Positions 48,001 through 56,081 of a DNA stretch of 64,000 nt are shown one piece after another (the stretch's first letter is position 1; every line of letters begins with the position of its first letter). The notes under the pieces were generated by a model, which ran no database searches, was not told where the DNA came from, and saw only the letters and a program-made list of their open reading frames with translations. The DNA is taken from positions 1-64,000 of the forward strand of contig CACWTU010000009.1 in assembly GCA_902763885.1 (NCBI GenBank). Direction: 5' to 3'. Origin of the DNA: an uncultured Bacteroidales bacterium (GTDB taxonomy: Bacteria; Bacteroidota; Bacteroidia; Bacteroidales; Bacteroidaceae). Both the position numbers and the translations under genes were made by a program.

Positions 48001-48276
48001 GCTTATGACCTTCTGCATCAGCGCAGTAACATGAGCTACAGTGTAGGCGCAACTTCAGTATCACAGTCACAGTCCAAGAACATTACCAGTTACTTTATGG
48101 CAACTTTGACATACCGTCTGACTCTTATGGGTGACCGTAACTCACGTCAGCAGCTCCGTGGTCGTGGCGGCATGGGCGGCTTCGGCGGCGGCATGGGCGG
48201 CTTCGGTGGCGGTATGGGCGGCTTCGGCGGCGGCATGGGCGGTGGTATGCCTATGGGCGGCGGCATGATGTTCTGA
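45052..48276 (+). CDS. TonB-dependent receptor-like outer-membrane beta-barrel protein with two Gly/Met-rich tracts
   Basis: This 1074-residue protein has a signal peptide (MKRIATLFAFLVTSASVLIAQ). A CarboxypepD_reg-like domain (about 22-110, FVVNNLKAGNYRARVTYVGY) and a plug-like domain (about 125-230, LIRKLPGVQIGSDGDITVNG; ILVNGKEFFDNDKT) lead into a large beta-barrel of the OMP_b-brl_3 class. Two low-complexity tracts stand out: residues about 288-328 (GGGMGMMRMGGGIGFGGGG type) at the start of the barrel, and about 1039-1074, which form the very C-terminus (GGMGGFGG repeats ending GGGMMF). No SusD partner lies next to it. Ligand unknown. Confidence 0.87.
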   Translation: MKRIATLFAFLVTSASVLIAQNLSVKGLVYDYDSADPLFPANVQIYQISGSDSTFIGGASTEDDGSFVVNNLKAGNYRARVTYVGYDDAVKNFTLRSGTAMTDLGKITLRGGQMLEEVAISAVVQKVQLINDTVMFNSAAFKLPEGSSVEDLIRKLPGVQIGSDGDITVNGKSVSRILVNGKEFFDNDKTMALTQLTADMIERVKSYEKQSDLARQTGIEDGNEETVLDLQVKKGMAKGWFGNLQVGWGAPLEKEGYDVANLYRVQASVNRFDEDKQFTITGSASQSSGGMSGMGGGMGMMRMGGGIGFGGGGFGGMGGGMGGGGVSTSFNGGANFAMNLGKEVTSDNYQYEVGGSVNWSHSDNTNESKNYTKDFSRKDMQTFSNQAGGNGSGSNSLSGQMRIEWNKDNYTSLLFTPQFSYSSSDSWNANKRYQFVKDPYQYTNDPLNGDSLSMYTKSNYPYSDYPDVDPDGTFLDSLYYYYNQALQNKVLSSSSSETKSYSTSGNAQFVRRFGNRGRNISLSGNYNIQRSENEQLSHADNTTSSYTNTSTKLKTIQNRYTTSPSDQNSFSAQMTYSEPIATGTYLQFSYQFSYSERNEDRSTYNLAKAYDTYWGNFTDPFDDINWAFDKDSVTRDDRQSTKSFNYNYDQNIQLQFRKNATDQTYNFTVGITLMPQYTKQPYNGMGIDTTLERWVTNFQPTLQFRYRITRQEQFNIQYRGRSSQPQMSQLLPITDDRSLTRITKGNPSLVPYYTNNLNITYQKYNPVTMGNFNVNASLQNTLRSVTTKTTIINDIYGAQMTQPFNLDGFWSNWSGNLGLNTSFTFPDDRYSFTTSTQGGYTHQEGLTSTASSKDEAVAISDDQVLRGGSDPNEHRSNSNSITARENLSFEYRDDYLTASLDGSLSYRHSENDQAAQSIKDTYDFSYGASFMAYIPWRNMRLGSDLNMNSRRGYDGDANTDELIWNASVSFSFLKGNKASLSIAAYDLLHQRSNMSYSVGATSVSQSQSKNITSYFMATLTYRLTLMGDRNSRQQLRGRGGMGGFGGGMGGFGGGMGGFGGGMGGGMPMGGGMMF

Positions 48277-48299
48277 TCATCCCCCAATACCAAATACTT

Positions 48300-48339
48300 A
48301 AAAAATCAGGAGATCCTTTACAGGGTTTCCTGATTTTTT
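48300..48339 (+). terminator. terminator of the outer-membrane barrel gene
   Basis: AAAAAATCAGGA (48300-48311) pairs with TCCTGATTTTTT (48328-48339); the interior pairs partly. The T-run side overlaps the spacer of the promoter for the next gene. Confidence 0.85.
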
Positions 48340-48349
48340 GTATGTTTGC
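48317..48349 (+). promoter_or_regulatory. promoter of the 48367 gene
   Basis: TTTA (48317-48320), 20 bp, TATGTTTGC (48341-48349). The -7 box is perfect and the -33 box has three of four matches. Its upstream half lies inside the terminator hairpin of the previous gene. Confidence 0.65.
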
Positions 48350-48366
48350 AGTAAACATCTGATAAT

Positions 48367-49590
48367 ATGAAAAAAGAGAAGACTTGTTTGCACTTGGATG
48401 AGATTGCTGCGGCTCTCTCCAAAGCAGATGCCGGACGTATGAATCCGGAGTTGTCCCCAAAGGACAGAGAGATTATGGAACAGGCATGCGTTACTCTCCG
48501 TGAGGCTGAACGCAGGGCCATAGTAGATGTTGAGACCGGCCTGGTGGAACGGTTTACCAAAAGCGCTGATGATATCAGGCTCAATGCAAAGAACATCAGG
48601 GCATTGGTTACCAAACTCAACAAAATCCCCAAATCACTGGATATTACCGAGAGCGTTATCAAGGAATGCGTCAAGGTTCTCAAGGCTATCGCTTTGTGGT
48701 GTACCATGTTGTTTATGCTGGTTTATCTGAGCGGATGTTCATCAATGAGCAAGGCGCAGTTAAAGCGTGTCAACTCACTCGCGGTTGTGAGTGACTCAGC
48801 TGTTACCGGTCCCGGTAGTGTGATGCGTCTGCTTGATGAGGTACGTATGGAGCGTGGCCTGATTTACGCCGCGTCCCTTCAGGGTACAGAGTCCCGTATC
48901 CAAGAACTCAACGGGCTGGCTGATGCTGTCAGTGAACAGTCAAGACTTGCAGATAAGGCTGATGTATGCATAAGCATCCTGGAGAGTTACGTTAGGGCCT
49001 TGCGTTCTGTAAGCAGTGAGACCCGATGGAAACAGAACGGCACAGAACTGCGAGGTATAGGACGTAATATGGATTCGCTTGCTATAGCATATAATAAACT
49101 GGAGTGGGGCACGCTATACGAGCCAGGAATTGCCAAGCAGATAGGTAAAACCAGCGGTTATCTTGCAGAACAGTATGGCAAGCGGCGTCAGTACCGTCTG
49201 GTCAAGTCAATAGTAGAGCAGGGGGACTCTCTGGTTGAAATATGCTGCAATTCCTTAATATCTGGACTTAAGTCAGCGGATTTCAAGGAACTGATTGAGA
49301 ATGAACAGAAAGGTTTGGAGAACAATTATCGTGCCTACATCAACTCCTTGCAATTATCCGGAGCTGTTCCGGCGCTTGAGTTTGACAAGCTCTATTTGAA
49401 TAACCGAATCCGTATTGAGACTGCCCGCAACATGCGTTCCCAATGTGTAACCATGCTACAGACTTTCCGCCGTGCCCATGCCGCCCTGCTCAAGGAACTG
49501 GACAATCCACGCACCTACAGCGAATTCTCAGAGGAATTGTATGAACTCAATAAACAGGTCATTGCTCTCTCTGAGATGCTTTCGGAGTGA
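48367..49590 (+). CDS. unknown protein with one internal membrane segment carrying a lipobox-like motif
   Basis: This 407-residue protein is not recognised. Residues 1-105 are charged and helical (LDEIAAALSKADAGRMNPEL; REAERRAIVDVETGLVERF) and look cytoplasmic, with no N-terminal signal. Residues about 109-128 (AIALWCTMLFMLVYLSGCSS) form one hydrophobic segment ending in LSGC, a perfect lipobox in the wrong place. The rest (130-407) is helical, with long heptad-like stretches (LREAE, SLQLSGAVPALEF, LLKELDNPRTYSEFSEELYE). It could be a single-pass inner-membrane protein, or a lipoprotein fused to an upstream domain. The gene stands alone with its own promoter. Confidence 0.7.
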   Translation: MKKEKTCLHLDEIAAALSKADAGRMNPELSPKDREIMEQACVTLREAERRAIVDVETGLVERFTKSADDIRLNAKNIRALVTKLNKIPKSLDITESVIKECVKVLKAIALWCTMLFMLVYLSGCSSMSKAQLKRVNSLAVVSDSAVTGPGSVMRLLDEVRMERGLIYAASLQGTESRIQELNGLADAVSEQSRLADKADVCISILESYVRALRSVSSETRWKQNGTELRGIGRNMDSLAIAYNKLEWGTLYEPGIAKQIGKTSGYLAEQYGKRRQYRLVKSIVEQGDSLVEICCNSLISGLKSADFKELIENEQKGLENNYRAYINSLQLSGAVPALEFDKLYLNNRIRIETARNMRSQCVTMLQTFRRAHAALLKELDNPRTYSEFSEELYELNKQVIALSEMLSE

Positions 49591-49596
49591 TTTTTA

Positions 49597-49768
49597 GGGG
49601 AAAAAGAGTATAGGGGGCTATTGGAGAATGCCCTCCCACAACAAAAAATATCTATTCCGAAACTACTGAGTAAACTCAACGTTCCAGAATAGATATTTTT
49701 TGTCGCGGGCCCCTCCCACTAGTCGCGCGTGGGTGCGAGACTCCAATAGCCCCCTATACTTTTTTTCC
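49597..49768. repeat. nested palindromic element between convergent genes
   Basis: Outer arms: 20 bp perfect (49607-49626 with 49741-49760), extending to about 28 bp through A/T and G/C flanks. Inner arms: 17 bp perfect (49641-49657 with 49687-49703), with a further TGAGT/ACTCA tip. On each side of the inner stem lies a direct copy of CCCTCCCAC (49631-49639, 49712-49720), and a CCCAC/GTGGG mini-stem is on the right. No gene is seen. It could be a mobile element remnant, a structured RNA or a double-strand terminator. Confidence 0.85.
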
Positions 49769-49785
49769 GCTCACTTGGAAAAAAA

Positions 49786-49812
49786 GAAAACCTTGCGATT
49801 CGCAAGGTTTTC
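49786..49812. terminator. terminator of the CE6-GH51 gene
   Basis: GAAAACCTTGCG (49786-49797) and CGCAAGGTTTTC (49801-49812) form a perfect 12-bp stem with a 3-nt loop; on the minus strand the T run follows. Confidence 0.8.
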
Positions 49813-49838
49813 AATTCTCAATTTTCAATTTTCAATTT
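49809..49838 (-). repeat. TTGAAAA heptamer repeat after the CE6-GH51 gene
   Basis: Read on the minus strand, TTGAAAA, TTGAAAA, TTGAGAA and TTGAAAA follow directly on the stop codon of the gene, the same arrangement as behind atpD and atpB. Confidence 0.8.
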
Positions 49839-52800
49839 ACTTGACGGGGGTCAGTTTGATGATTCCAATCGAGTTCTCAGGAAGAGTAAGAGTGAACTGC
49901 TTCTTGATGGTGCCCAGATTCTTAGTGTGGGGAACTACGGCTTCAGTGTAGCTTACGCGGTTACGGTTGCCTCCGAATCCTCCGAACGGGCCTGGACGGC
50001 CGCCGGTAACTGCCTGAGCCTGGGGCTGTGCACCTGCAAAGCTGTTCAGGTCTCCCTGATTCTTGATCTTGGTGTCATGTGAAGAGATGAAATCAACGGT
50101 TGCTGTGTAGGCCTTCTTGTTCTGGCCCTTGCCCATGTTGATGGTCAGTTCCTTATCGGTAGCCTCGGAGTTCACAAACTTGATGTAAATCTCACCGGTC
50201 TCGGTGTTAACGGTGGGTGATGTGTAGATGCTCTTGTCTGCTTCAGCACCGTTCATTACATCGGTCATCTGGAAAGCGCGGTTACCGGCTTCTGAGAATA
50301 GCTTCTGATAGTAGTAGTTTGTGGTACGCCACAGACCGCGGTTATCAAACCAGATAAGGTTTGAGTTCCACTTGTTGTAGCCCTTCTTGCAGAGCAGCGG
50401 TGCGTAGGCTGCCATCACAACCATATCAGAGTTACGCTCTAAGCTGGTCCAGTATGCAGCCTCAGCCATAGCCGATGCATAATCGTTGTTGCTGTTATTG
50501 TTGGCGAACTCACCTACGAATACGCGGGTGGGGCGCTTACGGTCATAGGTAAGACCATCAGCTCCACGAACCTTATCGGCATTGTAACGGTCACCGTTAG
50601 TATAGAACCACTGGTTGTTGCGGTAGTAATGCTCATCTACAACGGTATTCTGGTACTTGGTATCAATCTCGTGCATATTGGCGTTGAACTCTGGGCCATC
50701 GGCAGCAGAACCGGCTGTGGATACGATGATGATGTCCGGATACTTGGCCTGCACCTCTTTATATATGATGTCAAAACGCTCCCAGAATTCAGGCCCCTTG
50801 TTCTCGTTACCTATGCCCAGGTACTTCAAATTGAATGATTCCGGATGACCCATATCTGCACGTAACTTACCCCATTTGGTATCAGTACCACCATTGCAGA
50901 ATTCGATGAAGTCAAGTGCGTCGTTTACGAATATGTCATGGAAACGCTTGCGGTCAGCCTCGGTTTCAAGAGGTGCAATGTACTGGTGTCCGGCAAACTG
51001 GCAGGTAACACCATTGTTGAGCACGGGCAGGGGAGTAGCACCCAGTGACTCGGCCATAAGCAGGTATTCGTAGAATCCTACATACTGTGAAGTCCAGTAG
51101 CCCCAGTGGTTGCGGAAACCGATTCTCTCTTCCTCGGGGCCAACAGAGTTCTTCCAGAACGGCTGACCGAAGTAGTTGGTACCCTCGCTGGCGCATCCGC
51201 CGGGAAAGCGCATGAATGTGGGGTGAAGGTCGGCCAGAGCCTGCATCAGGTCCTTGCGGAACGGACCGTACTTGCCCTCCTGCCAGAGCTGTGAAGCCTC
51301 GGGCAGCAGTGTAACGTAGTCAAGCCAGAATGTTCCGGCCTTATCGGCAATAATAGACAGGCGGCTTTCAACCGAGCGCTCGGCCTTGAGCTGACCTGTG
51401 TATTTTTTCCAGTCATTGGTCAAACGTGATATCGTTATTGCGTTTGAGTTAGCCTTGCCGTTTTCATCTTCCAGCTGCACGGTAATAGTACCGGGATATG
51501 ACTGACCGGCAAGATAGAGTGTAAGGTCATAACTTACACCCTGCACTGCTGGAATGGAGGCCTTCTGGGTGTTGTTTGAGTAGTAACCGCGGCGGTCATT
51601 GGGGGCAGTGCCGTAGCCGTTGGCGGCTATGCCGAATCCCTGACCGGCATCCTCAATGTCAAACTTTACACTGTACTGTGCATAGCGCAGCTCATCGTCA
51701 TACTTATCGTTAGGATCAAAATCATAGTAACGTTTAAGGTCCTTTACAAGCGGCTTGTCTGCTACTGCACGTGCCTGGCCCTGTGCGCCGTCTTTCTTTA
51801 TTACTGTCCAGCCAAAGAATACGGTGTCTGAGTATGAGAACTCCTTATCCTTGTCGCGTACGGGTGCATCGGGCACATTGTATGCCTGGAACGAGTGGTT
51901 CTGGATAAGCTGTGCGCAGATACCGCCGTCAAGTGACTGGTTGATATCCTCAAAGAATATACCTGCCAGGGTGGGGCTTACCTCAATGCCCAGGCCTTTC
52001 TTCTTGAGATTCAGGGTAACTGAGCGCTCCTGAACGGGCTTGAATCCCTGCAGTTGGAGCATCTTCTCGGCCATACGGTAGCCCATAAGGCGCATACCCT
52101 CGGTGCTGAAGTGGAACTGGTCACCGGTGCTCTCGCAGCCAAGTGATGAGATTACGTATCCGTTCTTCATCACCTTGGGCAGGTTGGCCAGTACAACTTC
52201 GTTGAATGCGGCGCATACGCCACCTTGCTCGGCCTGCTTCAGCTCACCGGCCAGCAGAGGTATCTCGTCGGGGTTCAGACCCAGGTCGGCGCACAGGTCA
52301 TCATGTATCTTCTTGAGGCGTGCGCACCACTGGTCATCATCGGGGTTGGATTCTCCCTGATGTACCAGCATACCCTTTATGACACCGCTCTTCTGAGCGA
52401 TTTTTGCCATATCGACTATACGCTGGTAGCAGTTCATATCATACTCCTTAGCCATGTTTACAAGCCAGTTGCGGCTGGGGTCAGCGGCCTCCATTGCAAG
52501 ATACTCCTCACAGGCATCCTTGTCCCAAAGTTCCAGTTTGGCACCGGCTACAGATACATTGATTACGCCTACGCGGTACTGTTCCGGCAGTTCCTCTATC
52601 ATCTTGCGACCAAAGAAATCCACAGGGCCCATGTTGTTGCTCTGACGGCAGATAGGTGGAGTTGCGGTGTACCATTCACCCTTTACGCGGTTGTAACGCG
52701 GCATATCCACGGCCGATACAAACTGGAACCTTGGATCGTTCCAATCCTTGTCCTGATCAGCAGGAGTGGCGCCGGCCTCCATATTGGACTGGCCAAAGCA

Positions 52801-52893
52801 TAGGTAGATAAAGAAATTGGGGTCAGGCTGCTGAGCCTGGAGCGGCAGCGCAAAAAGCACTGACGCAATGACAATCAGTAATTTGTACTTCAT
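49837..52893 (-). CDS. bifunctional CE6-like acetylesterase / GH51 alpha-L-arabinofuranosidase
   Basis: This 1018-residue protein has a signal peptide (MKYKLLIVIASVLFALPLQAQ). Residues 25-285 form an SGNH-type acetylesterase: FGQSNMEAG (nucleophile Ser), VHQGESN near 175 and GDQFHFSTEG (Asp-x-x-His) near 260. Residues 295-1018 match GH51: GIEVSPTLAGIFFEDINQSL, RFPGGCASEG near 560, LGIGNENKGPEFW near 680 (acid/base Glu) and RVFVGEFANNNSNN near 790 (nucleophile Glu), with an inserted carbohydrate-binding-like beta domain at about 350-520. Near 962-978 lies a GGFGG tract. It would deacetylate and remove arabinose from xylan or pectin. Confidence 0.9.
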   Translation of the reverse strand: MKYKLLIVIASVLFALPLQAQQPDPNFFIYLCFGQSNMEAGATPADQDKDWNDPRFQFVSAVDMPRYNRVKGEWYTATPPICRQSNNMGPVDFFGRKMIEELPEQYRVGVINVSVAGAKLELWDKDACEEYLAMEAADPSRNWLVNMAKEYDMNCYQRIVDMAKIAQKSGVIKGMLVHQGESNPDDDQWCARLKKIHDDLCADLGLNPDEIPLLAGELKQAEQGGVCAAFNEVVLANLPKVMKNGYVISSLGCESTGDQFHFSTEGMRLMGYRMAEKMLQLQGFKPVQERSVTLNLKKKGLGIEVSPTLAGIFFEDINQSLDGGICAQLIQNHSFQAYNVPDAPVRDKDKEFSYSDTVFFGWTVIKKDGAQGQARAVADKPLVKDLKRYYDFDPNDKYDDELRYAQYSVKFDIEDAGQGFGIAANGYGTAPNDRRGYYSNNTQKASIPAVQGVSYDLTLYLAGQSYPGTITVQLEDENGKANSNAITISRLTNDWKKYTGQLKAERSVESRLSIIADKAGTFWLDYVTLLPEASQLWQEGKYGPFRKDLMQALADLHPTFMRFPGGCASEGTNYFGQPFWKNSVGPEEERIGFRNHWGYWTSQYVGFYEYLLMAESLGATPLPVLNNGVTCQFAGHQYIAPLETEADRKRFHDIFVNDALDFIEFCNGGTDTKWGKLRADMGHPESFNLKYLGIGNENKGPEFWERFDIIYKEVQAKYPDIIIVSTAGSAADGPEFNANMHEIDTKYQNTVVDEHYYRNNQWFYTNGDRYNADKVRGADGLTYDRKRPTRVFVGEFANNNSNNDYASAMAEAAYWTSLERNSDMVVMAAYAPLLCKKGYNKWNSNLIWFDNRGLWRTTNYYYQKLFSEAGNRAFQMTDVMNGAEADKSIYTSPTVNTETGEIYIKFVNSEATDKELTINMGKGQNKKAYTATVDFISSHDTKIKNQGDLNSFAGAQPQAQAVTGGRPGPFGGFGGNRNRVSYTEAVVPHTKNLGTIKKQFTLTLPENSIGIIKLTPVK

Positions 52894-52923
52894 TATGAAT
52901 ATTAAGTTTAGGATTAAATCTGT

Positions 52924-53424
52924 TTATTCAGCCTTCGCGGCTTTTTCTTTTTCAGCTTTCTCTTTTTCTTCTTTTGCCTCCTGCTCCATTGCCAGTTGGC
53001 GTGAGTTGCCGTCATGAAAAAGGAAAGATGATGCCAGCACCATAATGGCGATGACCGTTACAAGGACTGATACCCATATTAGCCCAACACCTACTGCTAT
53101 TCCTATAATACTGGTGCAGAATATGCTGGCGGCGGTGGTCAGGCCGGATACATCGTACTTGTTCTTGATAATCAGACCGGCGCCAATGAATCCGATTCCG
53201 GTCACCACTTGGGCGGCTATACGTCCCGGGTCACCGTTTATCAGGTTCAGATTGGTCTGGCATATCCATATTGAGGCCAGCGTGGCCAGTGTTGACGCTA
53301 TGCAGATAAGCATGAATGTCCTTACTCCGGCCGGATGTTTGTGTATGTATCGTTCAACACCTATGGCGCAGCCGAGCAGGGCACTGATAAGAATTCTTGT
53401 TATGGCTATATTCTCTGTAAGCAT
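52924..53424 (-). CDS. MgtC/SapB-family membrane protein
   Basis: This 166-residue protein has four or five membrane helices. The MgtC core is clear: LLGCAIGVERYIHKHPAGVRT near 17, then GDPGRIAAQVVTGIGFIGAG near 62 and VSGLTTAASIF near 92. The C-terminal 30 residues are a charged Lys/Glu/Ala helix. The family is associated with magnesium stress and virulence, but the molecular activity is debated. It is 30 bp upstream of the CE6-GH51 gene on the same strand. A TATCTTTG box lies 23 bp before the start (53454-53447). Confidence 0.9.
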   Translation of the reverse strand: MLTENIAITRILISALLGCAIGVERYIHKHPAGVRTFMLICIASTLATLASIWICQTNLNLINGDPGRIAAQVVTGIGFIGAGLIIKNKYDVSGLTTAASIFCTSIIGIAVGVGLIWVSVLVTVIAIMVLASSFLFHDGNSRQLAMEQEAKEEKEKAEKEKAAKAE

Positions 53425-53498
53425 GATGATTAGTCTTTAGGACAAACAAAGATAGAAATTAATTGAGAATTGATTACCTTTACGGAAAATAATGTCTT

Positions 53499-54887
53499 AT
53501 GAGAAGATTCACTTTGTTTATCGCTGCCTTAGCCGTAGTGCTAAGTGCAGGCGCCAAGATTATAAAAAAGGACCAGATGAATGCTGAGAACCTGAAGAAG
53601 TTTGCAGGTTCAGTGTATGCGTATGAGGCTCCAACGGAACCTCTCACACCGGCTCCCAAGGGATTCAAGCCTGTATATCTGACACATTTCGGGCGTCACG
53701 GCTCCCGCTTCCTTGATAACGCATCAAACTATGACCGCCCATACAATATCCTTAAAGAGGCCGATGACGCCGGAGCATTGACCGCTTTCGGCAAGGACGT
53801 GCTCCGCCGCGTGGAGATAATCCGCGCCGAGGCTGACCAGCGTGCCGGTGACCTTACCCCTAAAGGCATGCAGCAGCATCGTGACATAGCCCGCCGTATG
53901 GTAGAGAACTACCCGGAACTGTTCACCAATGACAAGACCATAATGGCCCGATCCACCACATCGCATCGCGTGTTGGTGAGTGAGTATTCGGCCCTGATGC
54001 AGATATTGCGCATGCGCCCCAAGATAAAGTTTGACTATGACTCCAGCAACCACGATGAGCCGTGGATGTACACTGAGGATAAGGCCGTATCGGCCCATAA
54101 GCGCAAGATCAATGCAGCCGTACAGGAGTTCAATCAGCGTCACACGCATCCGGAGCGCCTTATGAAGGCTCTGTTCAAGGATCCTGAGTACATAAAGACC
54201 GCAGGTGGGCGTGATCAGAGCAGCAGCCTCTATTCATCACTCTATGATTTGGCCTCTTACGTGCAAGGCTCTGATCCCGGCGTTGACCTCAATGACGTTT
54301 TCACATATGATGAGTGGTATGACCTGTTCCTTATGAACAATATGCGCTGGTATTCACAGGCAGGATATTCACCGCTTACAGACAATGTGGTGCCTTACGG
54401 TCACTGTGTTACACTGCAGAACTTCATTGATTTTGCCGATGCTGCTCTGGCGGGTAATGGGGTAAGCGTAATGTTACGTTACGGTCATGAGGTTACTCTC
54501 ATGTCATTCTTCTCATTGCTTGATTTGAATGATTCCGGTTACAGTACTGATGATCTGGAGAGTGTGGCTGATCATTGGGCCGCCTACAATTACGCCTATA
54601 TGGGCGGTAATGTGCAGTGGGTGTTCTTCCGCAACAAGAAAGGGGAGGTGATTGTAAAGTTCCTGCTTAATGAAGAGGAGGCCACACTGCCTGAGTCCGT
54701 TCCGTTCTACAAGGATGCCAAAGGCAATGAGCAGCGCCCGTACTACCGCTGGGAGGATGTTAAGAAGTTCTATCTGGCCAAGATTAAGTACTGGGAGGAG
54801 TTCAAGGCCAACGATGATACTCCGGTTGAGGAATCCTCTTCAAGCCGCCGCAGCTTCCGCCAGGAAATCAACACCGCAACCAATTGA
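53499..54887 (+). CDS. histidine acid phosphatase (MINPP/phytase-like)
   Basis: This 462-residue exported enzyme has a signal peptide (MRRFTLFIAALAVVLSAGA). The branch-2 histidine phosphatase signature LTHFGRHGSRFL lies near residue 55, with the phosphohistidine in RHGSR, and the C-terminal proton donor motif is HEVTLMSF near 330, having HE where many members have HD. Members with HAE/HEV-type motifs are multiple inositol polyphosphate phosphatases. It would release phosphate from phytate or similar esters in the periplasm. A near-consensus TACCTTTA box lies at 53475-53482. Confidence 0.87.
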   Translation: MRRFTLFIAALAVVLSAGAKIIKKDQMNAENLKKFAGSVYAYEAPTEPLTPAPKGFKPVYLTHFGRHGSRFLDNASNYDRPYNILKEADDAGALTAFGKDVLRRVEIIRAEADQRAGDLTPKGMQQHRDIARRMVENYPELFTNDKTIMARSTTSHRVLVSEYSALMQILRMRPKIKFDYDSSNHDEPWMYTEDKAVSAHKRKINAAVQEFNQRHTHPERLMKALFKDPEYIKTAGGRDQSSSLYSSLYDLASYVQGSDPGVDLNDVFTYDEWYDLFLMNNMRWYSQAGYSPLTDNVVPYGHCVTLQNFIDFADAALAGNGVSVMLRYGHEVTLMSFFSLLDLNDSGYSTDDLESVADHWAAYNYAYMGGNVQWVFFRNKKGEVIVKFLLNEEEATLPESVPFYKDAKGNEQRPYYRWEDVKKFYLAKIKYWEEFKANDDTPVEESSSSRRSFRQEINTATN

Positions 54888-54891
54888 ATTT

Positions 54892-54989
54892 GGGGCACAA
54901 AGGGGACGGTTCTTTTTGTGCCCCTCTTCCAAGAGAACTTTTGGGTTATTATCATAGGGGCACAAAAAGAACCGTCCCCTTTGTGCCCC
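54892..54989. repeat. REPIN-like doublet palindrome, copy 2
   Basis: 34-nt arms 54892-54925 and 54956-54989 are perfect inverted copies and identical to those of copy 1; the 30-nt spacer is different. It sits 4 bp after the phosphatase stop and 6 bp before the stop of the converging DUF1573 gene. Confidence 0.93.
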
Positions 54990-54995
54990 TATGGA

Positions 54996-56078
54996 TCACT
55001 TGGTATCTACTTGGAGGCGGAGCTCACGGAACGGGCGGGTGGGATCGTTGGTGGTGAGGTTGATGGAGCCCATAGTGGTGGTGTGGGGCTCACGGGAGTT
55101 GATTACGGATACGGTTACTATCAAATTTTTGCCGGGTTTTATGACCTGACCGCTCTCAATACTGATTGCAGTACCTTCCATTGGCTCTACGTTGCGGAAT
55201 ATCAGGTCGGCATTACCGGTATTCTCTATTATGATTTTCTTCTTGTAGATCTTTCCCGGTGCTTTCTCGCCAAAATCCACGTAGGTGGGTTCAATCCTTA
55301 TTACAGGCTTGGGCTTATTCTGGTCGGTGGAGAACTTTTCTACGCGAATAGCGTTTACGGCAATCGGCACTTGACTCTTCGCGCCATCAGCCACTACCCA
55401 TATAGTGTCACGAGCCATTCCAAAGTGGTTTTTTCCTTTAGGGATATCATAAGTGACTCGTATGCTTACAACCTCTTGAGGGCCGATGCTTTCAGGGCAT
55501 TCCACGCTCATCCCGTAGCGGTTACCTGTGGTTTCTGCGGATAGTTTTACCGGTTTGTCACCAACATTTGCTATACGTACTACCTTGGTTACACTCTCCC
55601 CCTGGTTAATATAACCAAAGGTACATTGCTTGGAGTTTGTTTTTATGGTTCCGGCTAGAAGGTGAGGGTATATCTGTTCCAGCCCCATGGGAATAGGGTT
55701 GACATCGGCCGATATCATAAGGCTGGCATAGTTGCGGCGGTCCTTGGTGAATATCTCAACCTCGCGGAATACGCGTCCTTGAGTGCGTGTGGGGTCGAAC
55801 ACTACAGTGAGCTCACCGTAATCTCCTCCGTGTATGGGTTCTGTGGAATATTGCACAGTGGTACAACCGCAACTGGTGGCAATGTTGTCTATCTGAATGG
55901 GATTGTTTGATATGTTGGCAAACCTGAAGGTGTGAGAAACAGGACCGTCAGCCTCTTCAATAGTGCCGAAATCCCACTCATAGGTTTCAAAAACCATTGC
56001 CGATGAGGGTTCATCCTGCGCCCAGGTTATGCTGCATATTGTAAGCAATACGGTGGTTAGTAAGGTTTTAGCTTTCAT
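54996..56078 (-). CDS. secreted DUF1573 protein
   Basis: This 360-residue protein has a signal peptide (MKAKTLLTTVLLTICSITWAQ). It holds three immunoglobulin-like repeats of the DUF1573 type: VSHTFRFANISNNPIQIDN with the hallmark SCGCTTVQY near 70, then VTKVVRIANVGDKPVKL near 155, and IYKKKIIIENTGNADLIFRN near 275. The family is common in Bacteroidetes and of unknown function; binding of other envelope proteins is a common guess. It is the last gene of the six-gene minus-strand unit, 3 bp after the metallo-hydrolase. Confidence 0.88.
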   Translation of the reverse strand: MKAKTLLTTVLLTICSITWAQDEPSSAMVFETYEWDFGTIEEADGPVSHTFRFANISNNPIQIDNIATSCGCTTVQYSTEPIHGGDYGELTVVFDPTRTQGRVFREVEIFTKDRRNYASLMISADVNPIPMGLEQIYPHLLAGTIKTNSKQCTFGYINQGESVTKVVRIANVGDKPVKLSAETTGNRYGMSVECPESIGPQEVVSIRVTYDIPKGKNHFGMARDTIWVVADGAKSQVPIAVNAIRVEKFSTDQNKPKPVIRIEPTYVDFGEKAPGKIYKKKIIIENTGNADLIFRNVEPMEGTAISIESGQVIKPGKNLIVTVSVINSREPHTTTMGSINLTTNDPTRPFRELRLQVDTK

Positions 56079-56081
56079 ATA

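Noticed and set aside
49597-49768. Integron attC site
   Set aside because: Some attC sites are imperfect palindromes of similar length, but no GTTRRRY core sites, cassette array or integrase are visible.
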